In this document: positions 1 to 7,218 of the stretch, piece after piece
Layout: each line of letters starts with the position of its first letter
Position numbering within the stretch: the stretch's first letter is position 1
NCBI GenBank assembly: GCA_017428055.1
Contig: JAFRRN010000095.1
Location: 1-64,000, forward strand
Origin: Prevotella sp.
GTDB lineage: Bacteria > Bacteroidota > Bacteroidia > Bacteroidales > Bacteroidaceae
Length of the DNA stretch: 64,000 bases
Direction of reading: 5' to 3'
Made by a program: the position numbers and the translations under genes
Notes under the pieces: generated by a model
What the model was told of the DNA's origin: nothing
The model's database searches: none
Seen by the model: only the letters and a program-made list of their open reading frames with translations

Positions 1-456
1 ACCCTCGTCGTCTTTGGGCAGGGAGCCGTCTGGCCGCGTGGCGGCGACGATGACCTTCACCGTCCGTCCGCTGCAGCCCCTGAAGGCTGCCACCGTCGTG
101 GGCAACACGGCAGCGAGCCTTTTCACCATCTCCACCTCCTCTTCGTCGCGGAGCGGCCCTACGGTCAGCGTGAGCAGCCCGTTGAAGTGGTTTAACACTT
201 TATTGCCGTCCTTGTCGAGGTTCAGCAGGGCCGCAGGATAGACCGTGGGCAGCCGCATGACCTCCTCGTATCGTGTTGGGGAAATGTCGTCGTCCCCGCG
301 TTGCCAGGAGAGCTGAAGGGAATAGCGCATCTCGCTGATCTCGCCGTTCTTGGTGTCGTGCCTCATCTCCTCCATGAGTTCGCCAAGGGCAACCAGTTTT
401 CTGGTTTGCCGGTTCGTCCGGCTTGTCTTGATGGTTGTAATCTTCATTGTATTCAT
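1..456 (-). CDS. BT4734/BF3469-type (VirE N-terminal-like) protein, 5' part only
   Basis: An open frame on the minus strand starts at ATG 456 and runs off the left edge, giving 152 N-terminal residues. The segment near the edge (F-R-G-C-S-G-R-T-V-K, followed by a V-A-A-T stretch) resembles the conserved FxGxSGRxVK region of the BT4734/BF3469 N-terminal domain, often fused to VirE/DUF3987 primase-helicase-like domains in Bacteroidota accessory DNA. The catalytic part lies outside the window, so a primase/helicase role is inference. The DUF6078 gene lies upstream on the same strand, separated by an array of 22-bp palindromic repeats. A second ATG lies three codons downstream (447). Confidence 0.6.
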   Translation of the reverse strand, partial: MNTMKITTIKTSRTNRQTRKLVALGELMEEMRHDTKNGEISEMRYSLQLSWQRGDDDISPTRYEEVMRLPTVYPAALLNLDKDGNKVLNHFNGLLTLTVGPLRDEEEVEMVKRLAAVLPTTVAAFRGCSGRTVKVIVAATRPDGSLPKDDEG

Positions 457-507
457 ATTGTTCTTGATAATTTATTGTTTACATTCGCCACCGCAGCGTG
501 GTAGCAC

Positions 508-604
508 GTTTACCATATCGTGGTAATGACGTTACCGCATACTGGTAAGGGCGTTACCATACGCTGGTAATGGCGTTACCAAATACTGGTAGCGATTTTG
601 GTAA
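508..604. repeat. 22-bp tandem repeat with palindromic core, about four units
   Basis: Units at 508-530, 531-552, 553-574 and 575-about 596 share the pattern GTTACC-N6-GGTAA-GGC with period 22 (the first has one extra base). TTACC and GGTAA are complementary, so each unit is a small palindrome. The array lies between the DUF6078 stop and the BT4734-type start, where the promoter or a leader of the latter would lie. Two arrays with the same period but a different core occur near 24.7 and 40.35 kb. Confidence 0.8.
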
Positions 605-608
605 TGTG

Positions 609-1046
609 TCAAGTGAAGTCATAGACGGTGACATAGCCATTGAACTGCACATTGTCGTCGTAGCCGTAGTCGCGGAAGACCTGCCTGATGGCATCTTGCT
701 GCTCGGGCATGAGCAGTCGCTCGCCGTTGCGGTAGCGGTAGAAAGTGCCGCCCGTGCCGAGGCATTTCAAAAGCCGTTGCCGCATGGCGGGATAGTCGTT
801 GCGCCGCACGTTGGCGAGTATGTCGCCAAACCCTCGTGCCGCCTTGACGATGCGAATCTGCTTGAAGTGCTTGCACTTGCCGTTGGCAAAAGCATTGGGA
901 TAGATACTCGTGCCCCGCGTGAGGTGGGTGGGCACATGCTCGCCCGCGAGGTGTCGCAGGCATTGGTCGCCCAGCGGACAATTGCCATTGAAACAGAGCG
1001 CATAGCCACTGGGCACACCATCGAAATCGAAGTATTCGTCGTTCAT
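609..1046 (-). CDS. DUF6078 family protein
   Basis: A 145-residue soluble protein without signal peptide or membrane segment. The N-terminus has clustered Cys/His residues (Cys18, Cys23, Cys29, His32) followed by a further Cys-Lys-His motif near residue 58, suggesting a metal-binding or structural cysteine cluster. The overall pattern, with an N-terminal P-x-G-[YF]-A-x-C-F-N and a C-terminal FRDYGYDD stretch, matches what I remember of DUF6078 proteins of Bacteroides/Prevotella, whose function is unknown. It is followed on the same strand by the BT4734-type gene. Its 5' region carries the long repeat at 1160-1312. Confidence 0.65.
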   Translation of the reverse strand: MNDEYFDFDGVPSGYALCFNGNCPLGDQCLRHLAGEHVPTHLTRGTSIYPNAFANGKCKHFKQIRIVKAARGFGDILANVRRNDYPAMRQRLLKCLGTGGTFYRYRNGERLLMPEQQDAIRQVFRDYGYDDNVQFNGYVTVYDFT

Positions 1047-1159
1047 GTTTTACTCCTTTCTTGTTATTATTTTGGGTGAAAAATTCGTTATCCTTTAGAT
1101 AATTTAGGGTCTTAAATTCAGGTGTCAAAGTTACAAAAAAACACGCAAATTTGCAACTC

Positions 1160-1312
1160 TTTCATTGCATTTATGAGGCTATTTTGTGTTAATATTTTGT
1201 TAAAATCATCATTTGTTGCCACCAATGCCACCTTAATGACACCGCCCAATGAGTTGTTTATCAATAAGTTAAGAGAGGTGTGGCAACGTTGCAACAAAAA
1301 TAAAAAATTTAT
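1160..1312 (-). repeat. Long direct repeat, copy 1 (with internal inverted arms)
   Basis: About 150 bp that reappear in the same orientation at 3774-3920. Shared blocks include ATTTTGTGTTAATATTTTG, TGCCACCAATGCCACC, TTAATGACAC and GGTGTGGCAACGTTGCAAC. The block TTTGTTGCCACCAATGCCAC is itself an imperfect inverted match of GTGGCAACGTTGCAACAAA at the other end, so each copy could fold into a long hairpin. This copy lies 5' of the DUF6078 gene. Confidence 0.75.
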
Positions 1313-1322
1313 AGTTGTATCT

Positions 1323-1375
1323 AAACTCCGCAATACTTTAGTTTATCTTTCTTGATAAGTTCATGATCAACAAAA
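1323..1375 (-). repeat. Leader-like 50-bp repeat, copy A
   Basis: On the minus strand it reads ACTTATCAAGAAAGATAAAC, then TAAAGTATTGCGGAGTTTAG. Copies B (3021-3073) and C (3588-3637) precede two genes on the same strand. This copy follows a terminator and precedes long repeat copy 1. A short hairpin (CTAAA...TTTAG) can form in copies A and B but is disturbed in C. Confidence 0.75.
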
Positions 1376-1409
1376 AAGAGGAAGTGCCTATTATGTGACA
1401 CTCCCTCTT
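1372..1409 (-). terminator. Rho-independent terminator of the dockerin hydrolase gene
   Basis: Read on the minus strand, AAGAGGGAGTG pairs with CACTTCCTCTT through 11 base pairs (one G-U) around a 12-nt loop, followed by a T-run. It begins about 60 nt after the hydrolase stop codon. Confidence 0.85.
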
Positions 1410-1471
1410 ATTGTAAGTATAATTCAAGCCCTGAATGGGCGACAGGATGGCCCTTCTTCGGGGGCTTACAA

Positions 1472-3013
1472 CTAATGCCCCAAGATGATATTCACGAGCT
1501 GGACCGCGTCACTGATGTCCACATTGTTGTCATTGTTCACATCTGCCGCCTGGTTTCCGCCAATTCCGTTATTGAGGATGATGTCCACGAGTAGAACCAC
1601 GTCGCTGATATCCACAACACCGTCACCATTCACATCGCCTTTGACCGTTATGCCTGTAGTGACATGGCTCAACAGGAATGTGTACAGTTGTTGTAGGGTG
1701 TTCTCTGTCTGCGGTACAGCATGACCAGAACTGTAATCTTTTAAGATTTGCGTTTCCACACCTAAGTTTTCAAGTTTCTCCTTCATCTTCTCAGCCTGCG
1801 TGGCATAAAGACCTTGGGGGTTTTTATCCTTGTCGGCGTAGAAATCGTCAGAATTATGAAAGAAGAGAGTGGGTGCAGAATTGCTTCCCGTAATGGTAGC
1901 CAATGCGCCTTGTTGCTCCCATGATGTATTAGGCATTGCAGAAATGTAATTATTGATGCGCGTATACTCATTGGAGGAAGGAAGGGCACTCTGATAGTCG
2001 AACATGCCTGAACCCAACAGTGCGCACTGTACAAGACTGCTCTCTTCGGGAAAACGTCCGCGTGCGGAGTCTTCAAACCCGTCTATCCACCCATCGCCTA
2101 CAGCAAGAGCTGCAGCTGTGGAACCACGCGAGAAACCAGTAACGGCAACTTCATCGCCAAGTCCAAGCATACGGCCTATGCCACGAACCGTTCGGATGGC
2201 TGATTTCACTTTGCGGACGGCATCGGGATTTACCTCAACAGCACCTAAACTTTTGTTGGCACCACCCGTATATTTGCCTTGTCCCCAATCGCAATATTTG
2301 GGATGGTCACATACAGCCCAAGCGAAGCCTACAGCAGACACCCCTTCGACAAAACTGTCGTTGAACGCTCCCCAGAAATATGGCAGAAACATACGCTTGT
2401 GTTTGTTTGCATCGGTTAGTATGCCATCGTTGGCAGTGGCAAAGCTGTTACTATAAGAGAATGTCAACAACACAGGTACTGCATATTGTGGATTGGCGGG
2501 ATAGACAATATCCATGAAGAGTGAGTCGCCCTCTGTAGTCTTATAGGCATCAGGATAATTGTATACGGTAGGGTCGTCATGATAATAGGAGACATCACGA
2601 CAGATGCGATAACCTTCCATGAGGATATATGAGCGAGAATTAGAACAATTCTGTCCACAGAACGTACCATTCTGCAAACTGTTGTTGATGGCTATTATAT
2701 CTTTGTTCAATGTAGGTGACACCGCCTTATCGCTATGACCATAATCGAGTTCGATGACTTGATATCCCTGCTGACGTAACCATGCTACATTGTCAGCATT
2801 ACTCACTTGTCCTATTTTCTGAAAACCAAGATTCTCCAGATAAATCACCGTCATGGGGTTTCCACTGACATCTGTAGCAACCGTACCCATGGCAGATGAG
2901 ACGGTATAGTCGATGGGCGTACCTGTAACCAGACTGTTCCACTTACCTGTTGCAGCCATCGACACAACGAATGTCGACAACAAAAGGGCTGACATCAAAA
3001 ACTTTTTCTTCAT
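1472..3013 (-). CDS. Secreted alpha/beta-hydrolase with C-terminal type I dockerin
   Basis: 513 residues. An N-terminal signal peptide (MKKKFLMSALLL..., cleavage near Ala20-Ala21) is followed by a long alpha/beta-hydrolase-like domain with a nucleophile elbow G-F-S-R-G (Ser295), an acid candidate at Asp389/Asp390 and a His candidate at His431 in order, so it may be an esterase or peptidase. After about residue 455 come two calcium-binding F-type repeats (DVNGDGVVDISD and DVNNDNNVDISD) that define a type I dockerin. Dockerin modules bind cohesins, but no cohesin is visible here; in Bacteroidota such modules often occur without a known cellulosome. The gene has its own terminator and shares a duplicated promoter-leader region with the small membrane-protein gene upstream. 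Substrate unknown. Confidence 0.85.
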   Translation of the reverse strand: MKKKFLMSALLLSTFVVSMAATGKWNSLVTGTPIDYTVSSAMGTVATDVSGNPMTVIYLENLGFQKIGQVSNADNVAWLRQQGYQVIELDYGHSDKAVSPTLNKDIIAINNSLQNGTFCGQNCSNSRSYILMEGYRICRDVSYYHDDPTVYNYPDAYKTTEGDSLFMDIVYPANPQYAVPVLLTFSYSNSFATANDGILTDANKHKRMFLPYFWGAFNDSFVEGVSAVGFAWAVCDHPKYCDWGQGKYTGGANKSLGAVEVNPDAVRKVKSAIRTVRGIGRMLGLGDEVAVTGFSRGSTAAALAVGDGWIDGFEDSARGRFPEESSLVQCALLGSGMFDYQSALPSSNEYTRINNYISAMPNTSWEQQGALATITGSNSAPTLFFHNSDDFYADKDKNPQGLYATQAEKMKEKLENLGVETQILKDYSSGHAVPQTENTLQQLYTFLLSHVTTGITVKGDVNGDGVVDISDVVLLVDIILNNGIGGNQAADVNNDNNVDISDAVQLVNIILGH

Positions 3014-3020
3014 AATCCTA

Positions 3021-3073
3021 AATTCCGCAGCACTTTAGTCTAACGTTCTTGATAAGTACCTGAGCAACAAAAA
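3021..3073 (-). repeat. Leader-like 50-bp repeat, copy B
   Basis: Lies directly upstream of the hydrolase start codon at 3013, inside its predicted 5' leader. It shares ACTTATCAAGAA and GCGGAATTTAGGA with copies A and C. CTAAA and TTTAG can form a short hairpin just before the start. Confidence 0.75.
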
Positions 3074-3085
3074 GTTGCCCAGATT

Positions 3086-3161
3086 TTTGCCATGTCAGAA
3101 TTGTTACTTGCCTTGGTGCTGCAAAAACAAAGCAACAGAAATTCATCTATGACATGGCAAA
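3086..3161 (-). promoter_or_regulatory. 12-bp inverted repeat in the hydrolase leader
   Basis: TTTGCCATGTCA (3086-3097) and TGACATGGCAAA (3150-3161) are perfect inverted complements 52 nt apart. The distal arm touches the -7 box at 3158-3165, so the arms could pair in the leader RNA or act as a protein site. The small-gene promoter at 3652 keeps the distal-arm sequence only in part. Confidence 0.45.
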
Positions 3162-3199
3162 GGTAAGCAAAAAACGTAGAAAATCACCCCCTTTGGGGG
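3158..3199 (-). promoter_or_regulatory. Promoter of dockerin hydrolase with CCCCCTTTGGGGG palindrome
   Basis: The minus strand has TACCTTTG (3158-3165), a match to the Bacteroidota -7 box TAnnTTTG. A CCCCC-TTT-GGGGG palindrome followed by AATATT lies just upstream (about 3187-3206). The same arrangement occurs upstream of the next gene (3652-3700). The predicted 5' leader is about 140 nt. Confidence 0.65.
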
Positions 3200-3368
3200 A
3201 ATATTCTTCGTTTTGGACATATTTGACTCTATCCTGCCCTCTGTGATAGACTCTCATCAGGAACTTCGCCGCACCTGCCAAGCGGACCACAACGGCAAGA
3301 CAATACAAACATGTCTCAAATAGTGGCAAAATGAGAATCTTGACAAATTAACTGCGGATTATCGGTTA

Positions 3369-3575
3369 TCATTTTGTTTTGTTCTTTTCCTCTGCTTTAT
3401 AGGCTCCATATAAGGCTATTAGGGTAGATACACCAGCAATAATGCTAAGTATTTTACTGACCCCCCATCCTGGGAAAAACAGCCATACTATGATGTAAAC
3501 AACGATAAGCGCAGCAAGAGACGCTTGAAATTTCTGTTTTTTATTCATATTCATCGTGTTCAGATCTATTACCAA
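3369..3575 (-). CDS. Small membrane protein, unknown function
   Basis: 68 residues with two predicted membrane helices (about residues 17-35, ALIVVYIIVWLFF, and 40-57, ILSIIAGVSTLIALYG), a basic N-terminus (NKKQK) and a charged C-terminal tail (KAEEKNKTK). I recognise no family. Starts at 3575, 3554 (M8) or 3548 (M10) are all possible; MNKKQK-type starts are common for such proteins. Evidence that it is a real gene is its own promoter and leader repeat, both shared with the downstream hydrolase gene. It could modulate an envelope process or be the small partner of a lost neighbour. Confidence 0.5.
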   Translation of the reverse strand: MVIDLNTMNMNKKQKFQASLAALIVVYIIVWLFFPGWGVSKILSIIAGVSTLIALYGAYKAEEKNKTK

Positions 3576-3587
3576 TCTTAGCCTTCC

Positions 3588-3637
3588 TAAATTCCGCAGT
3601 ACTGTGTTTATCTTTCTTTATAAGTACCTAAGCAAAA
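3588..3637 (-). repeat. Leader-like 50-bp repeat, copy C
   Basis: Lies upstream of the small membrane-protein gene and shares CTAAATTCCGCAGTACT and TAAGTACCTaAGCAA (plus-strand reading) with copy B. The CTAAA arm of the small hairpin is mutated in this copy. Confidence 0.75.
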
Positions 3638-3651
3638 TCATCAATGTCATG

Positions 3652-3700
3652 CAAAGGTAAACATAAAATCTGAGATAATCATTCCTTTGGGGGGAATATT
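3652..3700 (-). promoter_or_regulatory. Promoter of the small membrane-protein gene (paralogue of 3158-3199)
   Basis: TACCTTTG at 3652-3659 on the minus strand, preceded by a CCTTTGGGGGGAATATT block (plus-strand reading, about 3684-3701). Same order and sequence as the hydrolase promoter, so one was probably copied from the other. The predicted leader is about 70 nt. Confidence 0.65.
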
Positions 3701-3773
3701 ATGTTATTGTCCTTGTATACGAACTAAGAAAGTACCGACAGCTGAAACTTGACACAGAAAATTCCATACTTAT

Positions 3774-3920
3774 TCATTTCGTTGCATCTTTGCGCCTATT
3801 TTGTGTTAATATTTTGCTATAATCAGTATGTGCTGCCACCAATGCCACCTTAATGACACAGCCCAGTTGTTTGTTTACCAATGGGTTGAGATAGGTGTGG
3901 CAACGTTGCAACAAAATAAA
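3774..3920 (-). repeat. Long direct repeat, copy 2
   Basis: Same orientation and block order as copy 1 at 1160-1312. Together the copies flank the dockerin hydrolase and the small membrane-protein gene at about 2.6 kb spacing. No gene lies directly 3' of this copy on the minus strand other than the small membrane-protein gene. Confidence 0.75.
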
Positions 3921-4013
3921 TTATTAGTATAGATAGAAGTTTGCCTTTTTTGTTAATTGTACCCTAATTCTGCCATTTTTTTGTTATTTTATGGTTATTA
4001 CATTATTTATTAT

Positions 4014-4021
4014 TATCTTTG
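4014..4021 (+). promoter_or_regulatory. Candidate -7 box for the restriction-modification operon
   Basis: TATCTTTG fits TAnnTTTG and lies 163 nt upstream of the methyltransferase start in an AT-rich region. No clear upstream TTTG box at the usual distance. The leader contains a 29-codon ORF at 4058-4147 that could be a leader peptide but has no other support. Confidence 0.5.
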
Positions 4022-4183
4022 TATTTAAATTTTGACAATTCAAATAAAGGTTTTTAAATGTACAACTTGAACGAATTAGCTTTTGAGGCAGTGCTTGAAA
4101 TGCACTTATTGTGTAACTCGGGAAAGTGTGTGGGTATTTTTGAATAATGATAATGGAAGACCCAATAGACAGAAAAGACAAAT

Positions 4184-6037
4184 ATGCGATATTTAGGAAG
4201 CAAAGAAAGTTTAACCGATTCAATAAAGGAACTCCTGCAAGAGCACAATCTACTTCAAAGACATTTAGTTTTCTTTGATGCGTTTTGCGGTATGGGTTCT
4301 GTAGCTGATAGTATGAAGTCTATCTATGACCATATTATCATTAATGACTCTTTAAAATGCTCAACGTATTTTACAAGAGGGAAATTGTATGCAAATAGAT
4401 GTACATTTGACGGACTTGGTTTTGATCCTTTTGAGTTTTTCAATAATGGAAATAACACGTTTCATGGATTTATCTATCAGAATTATTCGCTTGGTGGTTC
4501 TGAGCGAATGTATTTTTCGGAAGAGAATGCAGGCCGTATCGATTATTTCCGCAGACAAATTGAAGAATGGAAAGAACAAGGTCAAATAACTGAAGAGGAG
4601 TATGTGTATCTTTTGGCTTGTCTGTTAGAATCTGTATCTGATGTGTCTAATACAGCTGGAGTATATGGAGCATATCTTAAACATTGGGATAAGCGAGCAC
4701 TAAAGCCCATTATCTTCAGCAAAATTGATTCGAATGAGGGCGTTTGCGAAAATGTAGAAAGTCAAAATGACAAAATCGAGCAGATCATTTCAGATATAGA
4801 ATGTGACATTTTGTATCTTGACCCACCATACACCCAGAACCAATATGGCACACAATACCATTTATTGGAAACATTGATATTAAATGATAATCCTCCAATT
4901 AGCAGAGTAACTGGCTCACGACCGACTACTCCAATGCGTTCTAACTGGTCAAAGATGTATCATGCTCACATTCTGTTTGAGAAAGTGGTAGCAGAGACAA
5001 GAGCTTCTCATATTGTTCTGAGTTACAATAATGATGGATTTATGTCAAAGGACTACATAGAGAAGACACTCAAGCGATTTGGAATAGAAGAAACATACGA
5101 TTGTAAAACAATAGATTACAAGAAGTATAACAATACGAAGTGTCAAGGTGCTGAAGGGCATCAAGAGTATTTGTTTTATATACAGAAAAAGCCTGCAGAA
5201 GAGGTAATAGTTCAATCTCCTCTTAATTACACTGGAAGCAAGACGAAAATGGTTCCTATCATTAAACAATATCTGCCTAATCACCCATTACACACTTTTA
5301 TTGACGCTTTTGGTGGCGGCTTCAATGTAGGAATAAATATTGATGCGGAGCGTATTGTTTACAATGATATTAATCCTTTTGTTGAGGGACTTATAAAGTC
5401 ATTCAGTACTGATACGTATGAATATTTGCTTTATGTTTCCAAGTTAATTCAGAAATACGAATTAGCGCCCAACAGCAGAGAGGGATATGTTGCATTGAGA
5501 GATAAATACAATAGCACTCCAATCCCTAAGCGAGACCCTCGTATGCTATATACTCTTATTCTATATGGTTTCCAGCAGCAAATACGTTTCAATACTGATC
5601 ATGGGTTTAACAACCCAATAGGTTCGCGTTGGTTCAATGAATGTCTTCTTTCAAAGTTCATTACTTTTGCAAGATGTTCTAAGGCAAAAAGGGTGGAATA
5701 TCTGAATGTTAGTTTCGACAGATTGGAAGATCAGATAATGCCAGATACATTTGTCTATGCTGACCCTCCATATCGTTCAACATTGGGAGTATATAACGAT
5801 GGGAAAAGAGGGTTTGAAGGCTGGACAATAGAACATGAACAACGACTATGCACCTTCTTGGACTTAATCCATCAGCGTGGTGCACAATTCATGCTGTCAT
5901 ATGTTTTGCAGGTTGAAGGTTTTTATAATGAAGAAGTTGCTAATTGGGCAGAGAGAAATAATTATCATGTAATTGACATTGAAATACCCCAAGGTAGATA
6001 TAACAACCGTCGTGAGGTGCTAATAACAAATTATTGA
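4184..6037 (+). CDS. Two-module Dam/D12-class DNA adenine methyltransferase
   Basis: 617 residues made of two consecutive alpha-class N6-adenine methyltransferase modules. Module 1 opens with RYLGSKESL and has its catalytic DPPY at Asp213; module 2 begins near residue 345 with NYTGSKTKM, has an F-GGG-F AdoMet loop and DPPY at Asp527. M.FokI has this layout, with each module modifying one strand of an asymmetric site, so an asymmetric recognition site is plausible here (inference). The gene is first of three overlapping or abutting genes (methyltransferase, HNH nuclease, methyltransferase). AT-rich compared with the housekeeping genes, consistent with horizontal transfer. Confidence 0.85.
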   Translation: MRYLGSKESLTDSIKELLQEHNLLQRHLVFFDAFCGMGSVADSMKSIYDHIIINDSLKCSTYFTRGKLYANRCTFDGLGFDPFEFFNNGNNTFHGFIYQNYSLGGSERMYFSEENAGRIDYFRRQIEEWKEQGQITEEEYVYLLACLLESVSDVSNTAGVYGAYLKHWDKRALKPIIFSKIDSNEGVCENVESQNDKIEQIISDIECDILYLDPPYTQNQYGTQYHLLETLILNDNPPISRVTGSRPTTPMRSNWSKMYHAHILFEKVVAETRASHIVLSYNNDGFMSKDYIEKTLKRFGIEETYDCKTIDYKKYNNTKCQGAEGHQEYLFYIQKKPAEEVIVQSPLNYTGSKTKMVPIIKQYLPNHPLHTFIDAFGGGFNVGINIDAERIVYNDINPFVEGLIKSFSTDTYEYLLYVSKLIQKYELAPNSREGYVALRDKYNSTPIPKRDPRMLYTLILYGFQQQIRFNTDHGFNNPIGSRWFNECLLSKFITFARCSKAKRVEYLNVSFDRLEDQIMPDTFVYADPPYRSTLGVYNDGKRGFEGWTIEHEQRLCTFLDLIHQRGAQFMLSYVLQVEGFYNEEVANWAERNNYHVIDIEIPQGRYNNRREVLITNY

Positions 6038-6039
6038 TT

Positions 6040-7218
6040 ATGGAAGCAATTATTACTTATAGGCCAAATGCGCAGAAAACGCCAGGGCATTTTGACAGAA
6101 TTCTCACTAGGGAGGTGCTGACAGACATCTGCCAACTCGTAACGGGTCAGAGTTCTTTTCGTGTAGTAAAAGACCGTTCTACATATAACAAAGGACGGCT
6201 TGTCCTTGTCGAGTATGAAGGGATAACGTACTATGTGTCGTTATCAGAAGAAAATATTGCTGGACGTAATTCTGGCGTTCAAAGTGTTCCTACGGCAATA
6301 AACCTATATTATTCTGATAGTAACCCTAACAAACAGCTTTGTTATTATTTCATACCCCATAATGGAAATGCATTCACAAACTATTATTTGTTTGTATACC
6401 GTCTTTTGATGACTGCTGGAGTTAAATTCCTCAACATCAGCAATTATTATCACACTTTGATATTGCCATATAGAAATGTTGATGACTTGATTATTGACCG
6501 AAGAGAGAATCAGACTTCTAATTCGTCCAACAACTCTTCTTACGTGTCGAAGACAAGTGAAAAGATTCAGATTTATGCCAAAACATTTGGAGCAAGCAAG
6601 TATGAATCCACATTACTTGCCGTGGCAGTATCTCACATCGCAGACAAACCTATAGATTTATTTAATATCTGCGAACAAGATCTAAAAAGCTTACCTCAAT
6701 CCTCGATAAGCACAATTTCTTCTTTGGGAAATATCACGATTCATGACACATCACTCTTCTTAGACAAACGAGCTTATTTGGATTCTGATAAAACAGTATT
6801 ACGCTCTGCTTCCTACCTATACAACCTCTTCAGCAGACTTGGGGCAAAACGATGCGCCTTGTGTGGATGTGAAATACCAGAAATCATACAAGGTGCTCAC
6901 ATTTGGGGCGTTTCTCAAATTGCAAGAACATCTGGTCTCGATGATGACACAAAATTTAACCATGCCATCAATGGACATAATGGCTTATGGCTATGCCAAA
7001 ACCATCACAAGTTGTTTGACTCAAATATCATCCTAATAGACAACGATGGCTATGTGAGGATCAAGGATAGTTTGGTAACGGACGATGTCGCATTTATCAG
7101 AAATACAACGTTCAAGCCCTCGCTAGATGTTCGTGTTATGAGTGACGAATTCAAAGGCTATTTGGCAAAGAGGAACGAAACCGTTGATTTGATTCATTCC
7201 CATAGATTGGCAGTATAA
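6040..7218 (+). CDS. HNH-family restriction endonuclease
   Basis: 392 residues from ATG 6040, two bases after the methyltransferase stop; a TTG at 6034 would extend it by two codons and overlap. The C-terminal part has an HNH_2-type motif: C-A-L-C, then A-H-I, an N-G-L-x-L core and H-H-K-L-F-D, giving the Cys pair plus the His/Asn/His catalytic set. The N-terminal 250 residues show no known domain and presumably read the target DNA. Position between two methyltransferase genes and one-base coupling to the next gene support a role as the nuclease of this Type II-like system. Note that it is not a FokI-type nuclease despite the FokI-like methyltransferase. Confidence 0.8.
   Translation: MEAIITYRPNAQKTPGHFDRILTREVLTDICQLVTGQSSFRVVKDRSTYNKGRLVLVEYEGITYYVSLSEENIAGRNSGVQSVPTAINLYYSDSNPNKQLCYYFIPHNGNAFTNYYLFVYRLLMTAGVKFLNISNYYHTLILPYRNVDDLIIDRRENQTSNSSNNSSYVSKTSEKIQIYAKTFGASKYESTLLAVAVSHIADKPIDLFNICEQDLKSLPQSSISTISSLGNITIHDTSLFLDKRAYLDSDKTVLRSASYLYNLFSRLGAKRCALCGCEIPEIIQGAHIWGVSQIARTSGLDDDTKFNHAINGHNGLWLCQNHHKLFDSNIILIDNDGYVRIKDSLVTDDVAFIRNTTFKPSLDVRVMSDEFKGYLAKRNETVDLIHSHRLAV

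Larger units (their letters stand above)
1047..1471. other. Intergenic region between DUF6078 gene and dockerin hydrolase
   Basis: No convincing gene. Contents: long repeat copy 1 (1160-1312), the third copy of the leader-like repeat (1323-1375), the hydrolase terminator (1372-1409) and two short GC hairpins (GCCC-TGAAT-GGGC near 1429-1440 and GCCC-TTCTTC-GGGGC near 1452-1466). Short ORFs crossing the repeat have no family resemblance. Confidence 0.6.

Noticed and set aside
508..604. CRISPR-like array
   Set aside because: Units are contiguous with no spacers of constant length and the repeat itself is short and palindromic; no cas gene is in the window.
570..1079. 169-codon plus-strand frame over the DUF6078 gene
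   Set aside because: Antisense to the DUF6078 gene, whose Cys/His cluster supports the minus-strand reading.
1323..1375. SAM-I riboswitch resemblance (CTTATCAAGAA at the 5' side of repeats A-C)
   Set aside because: Only the first about ten bases match; the core GGGACTGGCCC and the kink-turn parts are missing, and the downstream genes are unrelated to sulfur metabolism.
4058..4147. 29-codon leader ORF before the fused methyltransferase
   Set aside because: No conserved features; could be a chance ORF in a 160-nt leader, so not listed as a gene.
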